Program-made: the position numbers and the translations under genes
Assembly (NCBI RefSeq): GCF_965139615.1
Contig: NZ_CBCSIQ010000033.1
Coordinates: forward strand, 1-36,880
Length of the DNA stretch: 36,880 bases
Origin: Kerstersia similis
Lineage (GTDB): Bacteria; Pseudomonadota; Gammaproteobacteria; Burkholderiales; Burkholderiaceae_B
Reading direction: 5' to 3'
The notes under the pieces: model-generated
Databases searched by the model: none
What the model was told of the DNA's origin: nothing
The model's input: the letters and a program-made list of their open reading frames with translations, nothing else
Shown: positions 1-7,680 of the stretch, piece after piece
Numbering within the stretch: position 1 is the stretch's first letter
Layout: the number at the start of each line of letters is the position of its first letter

Positions 1-58
1 GAATGGTGGGTAAAGGGGCGGCTATGATGCAGTGGTCAGCGTCCGGGATGGCAGGAAA

Positions 59-442
59 ATGAGCGATAAGGTCAGGCTGGATAAATGGTTGTGGGCCGCG
101 CGTTTCTATAAGACGCGCAGCCTGGCGGTGGAAGAGATCGGCAAGGGCCGGGTCGAGGTTAATGGCCAGGCTGCGAAGCCTGCCCGGGAAATTGGCCCGG
201 GGGATCGTTTGCGCATACGCAAGGAGGATCCGCCCATCGAGGTGGTGGTCAGGGTGCCAGGGGCGGTACGCGGCCCGGCGACCGTTGCCCGTACCTTGTA
301 TGAGGAAACGGCCGAAAGCGTGGCGGCGCGCGAACGCGCGGCCGAGATGCGGCGCCTGGCGCCAGAGCCGTCGCTGGAGATTGCCGCAGGCCGTCCGACC
401 AAGCGTGACCGCCGCTTGATTGAACGCCTGCGTGGCAAATAA
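59..442 (+). CDS. hslR: Heat shock protein Hsp15, S4-domain RNA-binding protein
   Basis: This encodes a 127-residue basic protein matching the Hsp15 family, which in E. coli binds stalled 50S subunits that still carry peptidyl-tRNA and helps recycle them. An S4 RNA-binding domain fills about residues 5-60, with the typical LDKWLWAARFYKTRSLA start and the VNGQ.AKP..EIGPGD turn. The C-terminus is the strongly basic tail usual in Hsp15 (GRPTKRDRRLIERLRGK). I chose the ATG at 59 because the family begins a few residues before LDKWLW; the in-frame GTG at 32 would add nine non-conserved residues. It is read alone, followed by a short gap and the next gene on the same strand. The family call is firm and the role comes from E. 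coli. Confidence 0.9.
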   Translation: MSDKVRLDKWLWAARFYKTRSLAVEEIGKGRVEVNGQAAKPAREIGPGDRLRIRKEDPPIEVVVRVPGAVRGPATVARTLYEETAESVAARERAAEMRRLAPEPSLEIAAGRPTKRDRRLIERLRGK

Positions 443-638
443 GGACAGCGGCGGGGCGTGGAGAAGAGAGGGCTGTGCTGTTGTCTGCCGTGAGGGCGGG
501 CTATGTGTGCCCATGGCCGAGGGGATGGTTCACAAAGGGTGCGGCAGTTGCCTGAAGTCAGGCACAATGAAGGGAATGCTTGCGGGTGGTCGTTGCGGCA
601 GACGGTGTCTTGGTCAAATCTTGTAGGGGGGTATTTTT

Positions 639-1016
639 ATGCGTATTTCGACTTTCATGAGTTCTGCCGTGGCCAGCATGGCAACGGTTGCCGCCATGGC
701 GATGGTGTCGGCACCTGCCGTGGCGCAATACGTGGGCCCGGGTGTCGCGGCTGCGCCGGATGTGCGGACGATTCTGGACAAGCCCCAGGATGATCAATGG
801 GTCACCTTGACGGGCCATCTGCTGCGCAAGACCGGCAAGGAACGTTACCTGTTTTCCGATGGCACAGGCGAAATCCAGGTAGAGATTGACGATAAGGACT
901 TCCCGCGGGAGCCTGTGGATGAGAAAACGCGGGTTGAAATCTCCGGCGAAGTGGACACTGGCCTGACTCGCGCACCGGAAATTGATGTCGATGTCGTGCG
1001 TATCTTGCGGGATTGA
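639..1016 (+). CDS. Exported YgiW/YdeI-family OB-fold stress-tolerance protein
   Basis: A 125-residue protein with a clear Sec signal peptide: basic start MR, a hydrophobic stretch and a cleavage site near APAVAQ (about residue 30). The rest resembles the bacterial OB-fold (BOF, YgiW/YdeI) family. It has the PDVRTILDKPQDDQWVTLTGHLL beginning, YLFSDGTGEIQVEIDDKDF in the middle and TRVEISGEVD near the end. Such periplasmic proteins are linked to peroxide, metal or antimicrobial-peptide stress in enteric bacteria; the ligand is not known. A good ribosome-binding stretch (agggggg) lies at about 624-630, before the ATG. The gene stands alone. The family assignment is good; the physiological role here is inference. 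Confidence 0.85.
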   Translation: MRISTFMSSAVASMATVAAMAMVSAPAVAQYVGPGVAAAPDVRTILDKPQDDQWVTLTGHLLRKTGKERYLFSDGTGEIQVEIDDKDFPREPVDEKTRVEISGEVDTGLTRAPEIDVDVVRILRD

Positions 1017-1061
1017 CGCAGGCGAGAGTGAAGGACTTGATGTGAGGGATTGAATCGGCTG

Positions 1062-1093
1062 GCTGGGCTGGCCAGGGTCAAGGCCAGCCCAGC
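1062..1093 (+). terminator. Perfect 12-bp hairpin downstream of the YgiW-like gene
   Basis: gctgggctggcc at 1062-1073 pairs perfectly with ggccagcccagc at 1082-1093 around an 8-nt loop, 45 nt after the stop codon. No T-tract follows, so it may stabilise the 3' end or act with Rho rather than being a classical intrinsic terminator. The remaining gap between 1017 and 1238 shows no convincing gene. Confidence 0.45.
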
Positions 1094-1214
1094 TCCGCCC
1101 GACACGCGACGGCTGGCAGTGAGTGAGGTGCCGGGTTTGATCGTTGGGCGAAGGGGGGCAGCATCCGGGATTGTTGCGCCAGCCCTGGTTTTTTGCCTGA
1201 CATTGCCCGGCAGC

Positions 1215-1244
1215 CTGCATCGGGGCTCGGCCTGATGCTACAAT
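1215..1244 (+). promoter_or_regulatory. Candidate promoter of the thrS leader
   Basis: A good -10 hexamer TACAAT lies at 1239-1244, with a weak -35 (CTGCAT, 1215-1220) 18 nt upstream. Transcription would begin near 1251, giving a leader of about 270 nt before the thrS start codon. Confidence 0.45.
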
Positions 1245-1362
1245 CAGTATAAGTGATAGGGGTGGCATGTCCATCCGTCCGCCCGCATTTGAGCGCATTT
1301 GCGCCGCCCAGATGTGAAAGCGTATCCCAATCCTGCGATGCAGGTTATCAGCGTGCACTGAA

Positions 1363-1443
1363 ATGGCGTTCTCGACGACACGAACTACTACCTATTCTCC
1401 GCGTGCAGCCGTGTGCACGCCGGGAGAGTCGTGGTCGCGCTGA
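1363..1443 (+). CDS. Putative threonine-rich leader peptide upstream of thrS
   Basis: A 26-codon ORF whose N-terminus reads MAFSTTRTTTYS. Five of its codons 5-10 are threonine (ACG ACA CGA ACT ACT ACC at 1375-1392). This S-T-T-x-T-T-T run resembles the E. coli thr operon leader peptide. It ends at TGA 1441-1443, just before an intrinsic terminator and 80 nt before thrS, which is the layout of a translation-controlled attenuator. The Shine-Dalgarno sequence is weak, and the peptide itself probably has no function beyond ribosome stalling. The ORF and the Thr run are seen directly; the regulatory role is inferred. Confidence 0.6.
   Translation: MAFSTTRTTTYSPRAAVCTPGESWSR
1396..1427 (+). promoter_or_regulatory. 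Leader (pause) hairpin inside the Thr-rich ORF
   Basis: gcgtgca (1401-1407) pairs perfectly with tgcacgc (1414-1420). The stem extends with tctcc (1396-1400) against ggaga (1423-1427) across a 2-nt bulge. It starts four nucleotides after the last clustered Thr codon, so a ribosome stalled there would melt it. Confidence 0.55.
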
Positions 1444-1476
1444 AAAGCCGGGATCTACAGGCAATCCACGAACAAG

Positions 1477-1501
1477 ACGCGGCCCACAGGCCGCGTTTTT
1501 T
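1477..1501 (+). terminator. Intrinsic terminator/attenuator in the thrS leader
   Basis: acgcggcc (1477-1484) and ggccgcgt (1489-1496) form a perfect 8-bp GC-rich stem with a 4-nt loop, followed directly by six T residues (1496-1501). It lies 23 nt upstream of the thrS ATG, so it must be read through for expression. A competing pairing is possible between 1431-1439 and 1478-1487 (gtgg/ccac and cgcg/cgcg), which would disrupt the terminator. Confidence 0.75.
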
Positions 1502-1523
1502 ATTGCTCAATCAGGAAGATGAA

Positions 1524-3476
1524 ATGGTGCAGATAGTTTTGCCAGACGGCTCACAGCGTGACTTTCCCGCTCCGGTGACGGTCGCTGAAGTCGCGCAATC
1601 CATCGGCTCGGGCCTGGCGCGTGCTGCGTTGGCCGGGCGGGTTTCCTATGATGGCAAGCCTTCCAGTCTGGTCGATACTTCGCATTTGATCGAGCGTGAT
1701 GCCCATCTGGCCATCGTGACGGGCAAGGACCCCGACGGTCTGGAGATCCTGCGCCACTCCACCGCGCACTTGATGGCCTATGCCCTGCAGGATTTGTTCC
1801 CTGAGGCGCAGGTCACCATCGGCCCGGTCATCGAAAACGGCTTCTACTACGATTTTGCCTACGAGCGTCCGTTCACGCCTGAAGATCTCGAAGCCATCGA
1901 GAAGCGCATGACGGAACTCGCCCGCAAGGACGAGGTCGTTACGCGCGAGGTCTGGAGCCGCAATGAAGCACGGGATTTCTTCCTGGGCGTCGGCGAGAAA
2001 TACAAGGCCGAGATCATTGATTCGATCCCGGAAAATGAAACGCTGACGATGTACCGCGAAGGCAGTTTCATCGACCTGTGCCGCGGCCCCCACGTGCCGT
2101 CCACGGGCAAGCTCAAGGTTTTCAAGCTGATGAAGGTTGCCGGCGCCTATTGGCGCGGCGACAGCAAGAACGAGATGCTGCAGCGCATCTACGGCACGGC
2201 CTGGAATACCAAGGAAGAGCAGGACGCTTACCTGAAAATGCTGGAAGAGGCCGAAAAGCGCGACCATCGCCGCATCGGCCGCGAGCTGGATCTGTTCCAC
2301 TTCCAGGAAGAAGGCCCGGGCCTGGTGTTCTGGCACCCCAAGGGCTGGACGCTGTGGCAGCAGGTCGAGCAGTACATGCGCCAGGTGTTCCGCGACAACG
2401 GCTACCAGGAAGTGAAGGCGCCGCAGATTCTCGATCTGTCACTCTGGAAGAAAACCGGCCACTGGGATAACTACCGCGAGAACATGTTCACGACGGAGTC
2501 CGAGAACCGCGTTTACGGCCTGAAGCCGATGAACTGCCCGGGCCACGTGCAGATTTTCAATTCCAGCCTGCATTCCTACCGTGACCTGCCGCTGCGTTAT
2601 GGCGAATTTGGCCAGTGCCATCGCAACGAACCTTCCGGTTCCTTGCACGGCATGATGCGCGTGCGCGGCTTCACTCAGGATGACGGCCATATTTTCTGTA
2701 CCGAAGACCAGCTGCAGGATGAATGCGCGGCCTTCACGGCATTGCTGAAAAAGGTCTATGCCGATTTCGGTTTCGACAATGTGCTCTACAAGGTCGCTAC
2801 GCGTCCGGAAAAGCGCATCGGTGAAGATGCGGTCTGGGATAAGGCCGAGCATGCGCTGATGGAAAGCCTGCGCCGTACCGGTTGCGAGTTCGAAATCTCT
2901 CCGGGGGAGGGGGCGTTCTACGGCCCCAAGATCGAATACACGTTGCGTGATGCCATCGGCCGTCACTGGCAGTGCGGCACGATCCAGGTAGATTTCTCCA
3001 TGCCGGTACGCCTGGGCGCGGAATATGTGGATGCAAACGACCAGCGCCGTACGCCGGTCATGCTGCACCGCGCGATCCTCGGGTCGCTGGAGCGTTTCAT
3101 CGGTATGCTGATCGAAAACCACGCAGGGGCTTTGCCGTCCTGGCTGGCGCCGGTACAGGCCGTGGTGTGTTGTATTTCCGCATCTTCGTCCCCATATGCG
3201 GAAGAAATCACCCAATCCTTGAAAAAACAAGGATTTAGGGTGGAGTCGGATTTGCGTGGTGAAAAGATCACTTATAAAATCCGCGAACACAGTTTGCAGA
3301 AGGTACCGTACATCCTGGTTGTGGGCGATAAAGAGAGCCAGGCCGGGACAGTTGCGGTCCGTGCGCGCGGGGGCAAAGACCTCGGTGTCATGCCGGTGGC
3401 AGAATTTTCTGCCCGGCTGGCCGAAGAAGTTGCCACCCGCCGCGATGACATTCGTACCCAGCAGGAAACTGCTTAA
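1524..3476 (+). CDS. thrS: Threonyl-tRNA synthetase
   Basis: This 650-residue class II synthetase charges tRNA-Thr and edits Ser-tRNA-Thr. In order it shows the N-terminal TGS domain (IVLPDGSQRDF), the editing domain with HSTAHLM and the C/H-rich SFIDLCRGPHVP segment, and the catalytic core. The core contains MNCPGH (zinc Cys), RYGEFGQCHRNEPSGSLHGMMRVRGFTQDDGHIF (motif 2 and zinc His) and LHRAILGSLERFIGMLIE (zinc His and motif 3). The anticodon-binding domain follows (AVVCCISASSSPYAEEI, GEKITYKIREHSLQKVPYILVVG). Length and motifs equal those of the E. coli enzyme. The ATG at 1524 matches the family start MxxITLPDGS; upstream in-frame codons run back through the terminator hairpin and are not used. 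infC follows after 20 nt. The leader suggests Thr-dependent attenuation. Confidence 0.97.
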   Translation: MVQIVLPDGSQRDFPAPVTVAEVAQSIGSGLARAALAGRVSYDGKPSSLVDTSHLIERDAHLAIVTGKDPDGLEILRHSTAHLMAYALQDLFPEAQVTIGPVIENGFYYDFAYERPFTPEDLEAIEKRMTELARKDEVVTREVWSRNEARDFFLGVGEKYKAEIIDSIPENETLTMYREGSFIDLCRGPHVPSTGKLKVFKLMKVAGAYWRGDSKNEMLQRIYGTAWNTKEEQDAYLKMLEEAEKRDHRRIGRELDLFHFQEEGPGLVFWHPKGWTLWQQVEQYMRQVFRDNGYQEVKAPQILDLSLWKKTGHWDNYRENMFTTESENRVYGLKPMNCPGHVQIFNSSLHSYRDLPLRYGEFGQCHRNEPSGSLHGMMRVRGFTQDDGHIFCTEDQLQDECAAFTALLKKVYADFGFDNVLYKVATRPEKRIGEDAVWDKAEHALMESLRRTGCEFEISPGEGAFYGPKIEYTLRDAIGRHWQCGTIQVDFSMPVRLGAEYVDANDQRRTPVMLHRAILGSLERFIGMLIENHAGALPSWLAPVQAVVCCISASSSPYAEEITQSLKKQGFRVESDLRGEKITYKIREHSLQKVPYILVVGDKESQAGTVAVRARGGKDLGVMPVAEFSARLAEEVATRRDDIRTQQETA

Positions 3477-3482
3477 TTTTTC

Positions 3483-3499
3483 TAGGAGTCTTCAACATC
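3483..3499 (+). promoter_or_regulatory. infC ribosome-binding site with non-canonical AUC start
   Basis: TAGGAG at 3483-3488 stands 8 nt ahead of ATC 3497-3499, which is in frame with the conserved IF3 N-terminus. The arrangement implies IF3 autoregulation by start-codon discrimination. Confidence 0.8.
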
Positions 3500-4036
3500 G
3501 CCACCGAAAAGCCCAATCGCATCAATGGTGAAATCCGTGTTCCCGAGGTGCGTCTGATAGGTCTCGACGGAGAGCAGCTCGGCATTGTTCGCATTGCCGA
3601 AGCATTCCGCCTGTCCGAAGAGCAAGATGTGGATCTGGTCGAGATCGCGCCCAATGCATCTCCGCCTGTTTGCCGCCTGATGGATTATGGCAAGTTCCGT
3701 TATCAGGAACAGAAACGCCAGGCCGAGGCGCGCGCCAAGCAAAAGGTCATTCAGGTCAAGGAAGTGAAATTCCGTCCTGGTACCGATGAAGGCGATTACC
3801 AGGTGAAGCTGCGCAATCTGCGCCGCTTTATCGAGGATGGCGACAAGGCAAAGGTGACCTTGCGCTTCCGTGGTCGTGAAATGGCGCACCAGGAATTGGG
3901 CATGCGGGTGCTGGAACGCATTCGCGACGACATGGGAGAGCTCTGCCAGGTCGAAGCCATGCCCAAGCTCGAAGGACGCCAGATGGTGATGGTGCTGGCC
4001 CCCCGCAAGAAAGCCGCTGGCAAGCCTGGCGAGTGA
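3497..4036 (+). CDS. infC: Translation initiation factor IF-3, with an AUC start codon
   Basis: A 179-residue IF3 that keeps 30S subunits free and checks start-codon/tRNA-fMet pairing. The N-terminal domain reads KPNRINGEIRVPEVRLIGLDGEQLG, then the lysine-rich linker FRYQEQKRQAEARAKQK and the C-terminal domain KEVKFRPGTDEGDY to the end. The conserved N-terminus begins at 3500, and the only sensible start is ATC at 3497-3499, eight nucleotides after TAGGAG (3483-3488). No in-frame ATG exists upstream; a start at GTG 3548 would delete 17 conserved residues. A rare start codon is expected because IF3 rejects such codons and so represses its own mRNA, as with AUU in E. coli. Unusually, rpmI and rplT do not follow. 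Confidence 0.95.
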   Translation: MATEKPNRINGEIRVPEVRLIGLDGEQLGIVRIAEAFRLSEEQDVDLVEIAPNASPPVCRLMDYGKFRYQEQKRQAEARAKQKVIQVKEVKFRPGTDEGDYQVKLRNLRRFIEDGDKAKVTLRFRGREMAHQELGMRVLERIRDDMGELCQVEAMPKLEGRQMVMVLAPRKKAAGKPGE

Positions 4037-4204
4037 TGCGGGATGGCGGGCGCGCCTTTGATGGGCGCGTCTCGCCGCCAGTGTTTCAAGATGCTGCGCG
4101 CCCCTGACCGGTAGCGTGGTTGTATCCTGCGGCTGCCATCAGGCATGGGGCGTGAGCCAGCGCGAATGGACGTGCCGGCCGTGGGTGGCTTTCCAGGAAT
4201 GTCC

Positions 4205-5182
4205 ATGCGCATTTTGTTCATCGTCGATCCCTTGCCCGGCCTGAAGGCCTACAAGGATAGCTCCGTGGCCATGATGCGTGCGCTGAGCGCACGCGGCCAT
4301 GAGATCAGCGTCGCCCTGCAAGGCGATTTGTACATCGAAGCCGGTGCCGTGCTGGCCCGCGCCGAACCTGTTCAGCTATTGGCGGATGCCGACCTGCATG
4401 GGCAGGATTGGTGGCGCGCTGCGGGCGAGCCCCTGGATATCGCCTTGAGCGATTTCGGCGCCGTGGTCATGCGCAAAGATCCGCCATTCGATATGGAGTA
4501 CGTGTACTCCACCCATCTGCTCGACTTTGCCCAGGCGGCTGGCGCCAGGGTCTTCAATCAGGGCGCGGCGATCCGCAATCACCCTGAGAAATTGTCGATT
4601 ACCGAATTTTCCGCTTATACCGCGCCCACCCTGGTGACGCGCGATATGACCCGCTTGCGTGCCTTCCATGCCGAGCATGGCGATGTCGTCGTCAAGCCTT
4701 TGGATGGCATGGGCGGCATGGGGATTTTCCGTGTGGCGCGCCAGGATCCCAATCTGGGTGCCATTCTCGAAACCCTGACGGATAACGGCACGCGCAGCAT
4801 CATGGCGCAGCGTTACATCCCTGAGATCGTCAAGGGCGACAAGCGTATCTTGATTATTGACGGTGAGCCGGTGCCTTATGCGCTGGCCCGGATTCCGCTG
4901 GCCGGCGAATCGCGCGGCAATCTTGCCGCAGGGGGGCGCGGAGTCGCCCAGCCCTTGTCGGACCGTGACCTGGAAATTGCCAAGGCCATCGGCCCGGTGC
5001 TGGCGCAACGTGGTTTGCTGCTGGTCGGCCTGGATGTCATCGGTGATTATGTGACGGAGATCAACGTGACCAGCCCCACCTGCTTCGTCGAAATTACCGA
5101 ACAGACCGGTTTTGATGTCGCGGCGCGCTTTGCCCAGGCGCTGGAAGAGGCCGCGCAGCGCCCGCAGCAGGGAGCCGCCTGA
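4205..5182 (+). CDS. gshB: Glutathione synthetase
   Basis: A 325-residue cytosolic ATP-grasp enzyme joining glycine to gamma-glutamylcysteine. The N-terminal MRILFIVDPLPGLKAYKDSSVAMMRAL is the standard GshB start. The ATP-binding loop (VVKPLDGMGGMGIFRV) and the C-terminal metal/substrate residues (LDVIGDYVTEINVTSPTCFVEI) are intact. The ATG at 4205 is preferred to 4199 because AGGA at 4193-4196 gives normal spacing. The partner gene gshA, often next to gshB in betaproteobacteria, is absent from this window. The stop codon is immediately followed by the GTG start of the PTS EIIA gene, so the two are translationally coupled. The 168-nt gap after infC shows no gene. Confidence 0.96.
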   Translation: MRILFIVDPLPGLKAYKDSSVAMMRALSARGHEISVALQGDLYIEAGAVLARAEPVQLLADADLHGQDWWRAAGEPLDIALSDFGAVVMRKDPPFDMEYVYSTHLLDFAQAAGARVFNQGAAIRNHPEKLSITEFSAYTAPTLVTRDMTRLRAFHAEHGDVVVKPLDGMGGMGIFRVARQDPNLGAILETLTDNGTRSIMAQRYIPEIVKGDKRILIIDGEPVPYALARIPLAGESRGNLAAGGRGVAQPLSDRDLEIAKAIGPVLAQRGLLLVGLDVIGDYVTEINVTSPTCFVEITEQTGFDVAARFAQALEEAAQRPQQGAA

Positions 5183-5578
5183 GTGGTGGGCGTCGTGCTG
5201 GTGGCGCATGCGCCCTTGGCAGCGGCATTGGCGGCCTGTGCCCGGCATGTGCTGGGCGAGGTCAATCTGGCCTGTGTCGATGTGGAGGCGGATGCGCAGC
5301 CCGAGGCTTTGCTGCAGGAGATTTTGCAGCACATCGTCGCCCAGGATGGCGGCGAAGGCGTCATCCTGCTCGTGGATCTGGTCGGCGCGACACCGTTCAA
5401 TGTCGCGCTGCGCGCCGCCCAGGCGGCAGTCGAGACGGGCCGATCCTGCGAAATACTGGCTGGCGTCAATGTGCCTATGCTTTTGAGAATTCTGAACTAT
5501 CGGGCCAGGCCGTTGTCGGAACTGGCCGAGTGTGGTGCAGCCGGCGCAACGCATGGCGTTGCCGTATTCAAGCCCTGA
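5183..5578 (+). CDS. PTS mannose-type EIIA domain protein
   Basis: A 131-residue single-domain EIIA of the mannose family, the phosphate acceptor from HPr. The phosphorylatable His is residue 9 (VVLVAHAPL). The conserved GVILLVDLVGATPFNVA and AGVNVPMLLRIL segments follow. No EIIB, IIC or IID genes lie nearby, so it is likely regulatory rather than part of a sugar permease, as in other betaproteobacteria that have an incomplete PTS ahead of ptsH-ptsI. The GTG start directly abuts the gshB stop codon. Confidence 0.92.
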   Translation: MVGVVLVAHAPLAAALAACARHVLGEVNLACVDVEADAQPEALLQEILQHIVAQDGGEGVILLVDLVGATPFNVALRAAQAAVETGRSCEILAGVNVPMLLRILNYRARPLSELAECGAAGATHGVAVFKP

Positions 5579-5629
5579 AGGGGCGCCGGCCTGGCCATTT
5601 CCGCTTACCTTTCACAGTCATTCGAGTTC

Positions 5630-5899
5630 ATGCCTTCCGTAGATATCGTTATCAGCAATCGACTGGGCCTGCATGCGCGGGCGGCAGCCAAGCTCACGCA
5701 GCTGGCAGGTAGTTTCAACAGTGAAATATTTATCGCTCGCGAACAGCGTCGCGTGAATGCCAAGAGTATTATGGGCGTCATGATGCTGGCGGCCGGGAAA
5801 GGCATTACCGTAACGATAGATGCCGAAGGCGAGGACGCCGACAAGGCGCTGGCAGATATCAAGGCATTGTTCGATGACAAGTTCGGTGAAGAGCAGTAG
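5630..5899 (+). CDS. ptsH: Phosphocarrier protein HPr
   Basis: An 89-residue HPr that shuttles phosphate from Enzyme I to EIIA proteins. The active-site His15 lies in LGLHARAAAKLTQLA and the regulatory Ser46 in NAKSIMGVMMLAAGKG. A Ser46-type motif suggests control by an HPr kinase (HprK), which is common in betaproteobacteria but not encoded here. The gene is between the EIIA gene (51-nt gap) and ptsI, all on the same strand, so these form one operon with gshB. Confidence 0.96.
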   Translation: MPSVDIVISNRLGLHARAAAKLTQLAGSFNSEIFIAREQRRVNAKSIMGVMMLAAGKGITVTIDAEGEDADKALADIKALFDDKFGEEQ

Positions 5900-7673
5900 G
5901 CCGGAAGGCCTGCACGGAGGCAGTGTTTTCACCTTGCATGGCTTGGCTGCGGCGCGCGGCTACGCCATCGGCAGGGCGGTTATCATGGGCGCTGCCACAC
6001 TAGAGGTGGCCCACTACCGGATTGCGCCGGAAGATGTGGAGCGCGAATGCCATCGGCTCGACCAGGCGCTGCATGCGGTGCGGGAAGAGCTGGAGAGTTT
6101 GATTCGCAGTCTGCCGGACGATGCGCCCAAAGAGCTGGCTGCGCTGCTGAATGTGCATGTGTTGCTGGTCAGCGACCGCATGCTGTCGGAGCAGACCCGC
6201 GCCCTGATTGCCGAGCGCCACTACAACGCCGAGTGGGCGCTGACCGTGCAGGGGCAGATATTCAATGACCAGTTCGCTGCCATGCAGGACGAGTACCTGC
6301 GTGAGCGCGGCGCAGATATCCGTCAGGTCATTGAACGCGTCATTCGTGTCTTGTCAGGTCGGCCGGCACTGTTTCCACTGGATGAAGGCAGGGCGGACGC
6401 CGAGCCGCTGATCGTCTTTGCCAATGATATTTCCCCGGCGGACATGATTCGCCTGCGGGGCGGGCGCTTTGCCGCTTTCGTCACCGATCTTGGCGGCGCC
6501 ACCTCCCATACCGCCATTGTGGCGCGTAGCCTGGGGGTGCCGGCGGTGGTGGCGGCCAGCCGCGCCAGCGAACTGGTGCGCGATGGCGATGCGGTGATCG
6601 TGGATGGCGCCGATGGCGTCATCATCGTGAACCCGACCACGATGATCGAGGACGAATACCGGGCTTTGCAGCAGCGCCATGCTGAACAGCGCGCGGCCCT
6701 GGGGCTGTTGCTCGACGAGCCGGCCGTGACGCTGGATGGCGTTTCCATTGTGCTCAATGCCAATATCGAGCTGCCTGATGAAGCGCCTCAGGCCTTGGCA
6801 GCCGGCGCCGACGGCATCGGCTTGTTTCGCAGCGAATTCCTGTTCATGGGCCGTTCCGAATTGCCCAATGAGGAAGAGCAATACGAGGCCTATGCGTCTG
6901 TGGCACGCATGATGGCCGGGCGTCCCGTGACCATACGGACACTGGACCTGGGCGCGGACAAGGAGCTGGATGGCGAACACAGCGTCGCCTTGAACCCGGC
7001 ACTGGGACGACGCGCCATCCGCTACTGCCTGGCGCGTCCGGACATGTTCGCGACGCAGCTGCGAGCCATTTTGCGGGCGTCGGCGCATGGCAATGTGCGC
7101 ATCATGATTCCCATGGTGTCGAATCTGGCGGAAGTGCGGGCAGTCAAGCTTGCGCTCAATGATGTCAGGGCCGAGCTGCGCGAGCGCGGCCATGCCTTCA
7201 GTGAGGACATTCCGCTGGGCGCGATGGTGGAGGTGCCTGCCATGGCCCTGGCACTGGAGCCCTTCGCGGATGAGCTGGATTTCTTTTCCATCGGCACGAA
7301 CGACCTGATCCAGTACACGCTGGCGATCGACCGTGGCGACAACGACGTTGCCAATCTCTATGACCCGCTGCACCCAGCGGTTTTGCGCCTGATTGCTCAG
7401 GTCATCAATGCGGCAGACCGTTTTGGCAAGCCGGTTGCCGTGTGCGGAGAAATGGCCGGGGATCCCGCCCTGACGCGCCTGTTGCTGGGGCTGGGGCTGC
7501 GTGAGTTCTCCATGGATTCGCAGCGCCTGCTGGAGGTAAAGCGAGAAATTCGCAATGCCCATACCCAGGCCTTGCGGGTGCAAGTGGCGGCAGTGCTGAA
7601 CCGGGCGGCCACCATTGATCTGGAAGCCCTGCGCCAGAATCACGTTTCGGTGACGGCCCGCACCCGTAAATAA
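5886..7673 (+). CDS. ptsI: Phosphoenolpyruvate-protein phosphotransferase (Enzyme I)
   Basis: Enzyme I takes phosphate from PEP and passes it to HPr. The HPr-binding and phospho-His domain contains GGATSHTAIVARS with the catalytic His at about residue 208. The PEP-binding TIM barrel shows DGIGLFRSEFLFMGR, RTLDLGADKEL, MIPMVSNLAEVR, MVEVPAMAL, FFSIGTNDLIQYTLAIDRG and VCGEMAGDP (catalytic Cys). The start is uncertain. GTG 5886 overlaps ptsH by 14 nt and gives 595 residues; TTG 5934 would give 579, close to E. coli. GGAGG at 5916-5920 favours a start soon after, but the nearest GTG (5923) is out of frame across a run of four T residues. A one-base homopolymer error there cannot be excluded. Confidence 0.94.
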   Translation: MKSSRPEGLHGGSVFTLHGLAAARGYAIGRAVIMGAATLEVAHYRIAPEDVERECHRLDQALHAVREELESLIRSLPDDAPKELAALLNVHVLLVSDRMLSEQTRALIAERHYNAEWALTVQGQIFNDQFAAMQDEYLRERGADIRQVIERVIRVLSGRPALFPLDEGRADAEPLIVFANDISPADMIRLRGGRFAAFVTDLGGATSHTAIVARSLGVPAVVAASRASELVRDGDAVIVDGADGVIIVNPTTMIEDEYRALQQRHAEQRAALGLLLDEPAVTLDGVSIVLNANIELPDEAPQALAAGADGIGLFRSEFLFMGRSELPNEEEQYEAYASVARMMAGRPVTIRTLDLGADKELDGEHSVALNPALGRRAIRYCLARPDMFATQLRAILRASAHGNVRIMIPMVSNLAEVRAVKLALNDVRAELRERGHAFSEDIPLGAMVEVPAMALALEPFADELDFFSIGTNDLIQYTLAIDRGDNDVANLYDPLHPAVLRLIAQVINAADRFGKPVAVCGEMAGDPALTRLLLGLGLREFSMDSQRLLEVKREIRNAHTQALRVQVAAVLNRAATIDLEALRQNHVSVTARTRK

Positions 7674-7680
7674 GCGGTGG

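Noticed and set aside
4046..4080. GC hairpin after infC as terminator
   Set aside because: The stem is short and imperfect and there is no T-tract.
6354..7643. Long minus-strand ORF of 429 codons opposite ptsI
   Set aside because: It is the mirror of a well-conserved gene, rich in Arg/His/Gln as expected from the antisense of GC-rich coding sequence, with no recognisable family.
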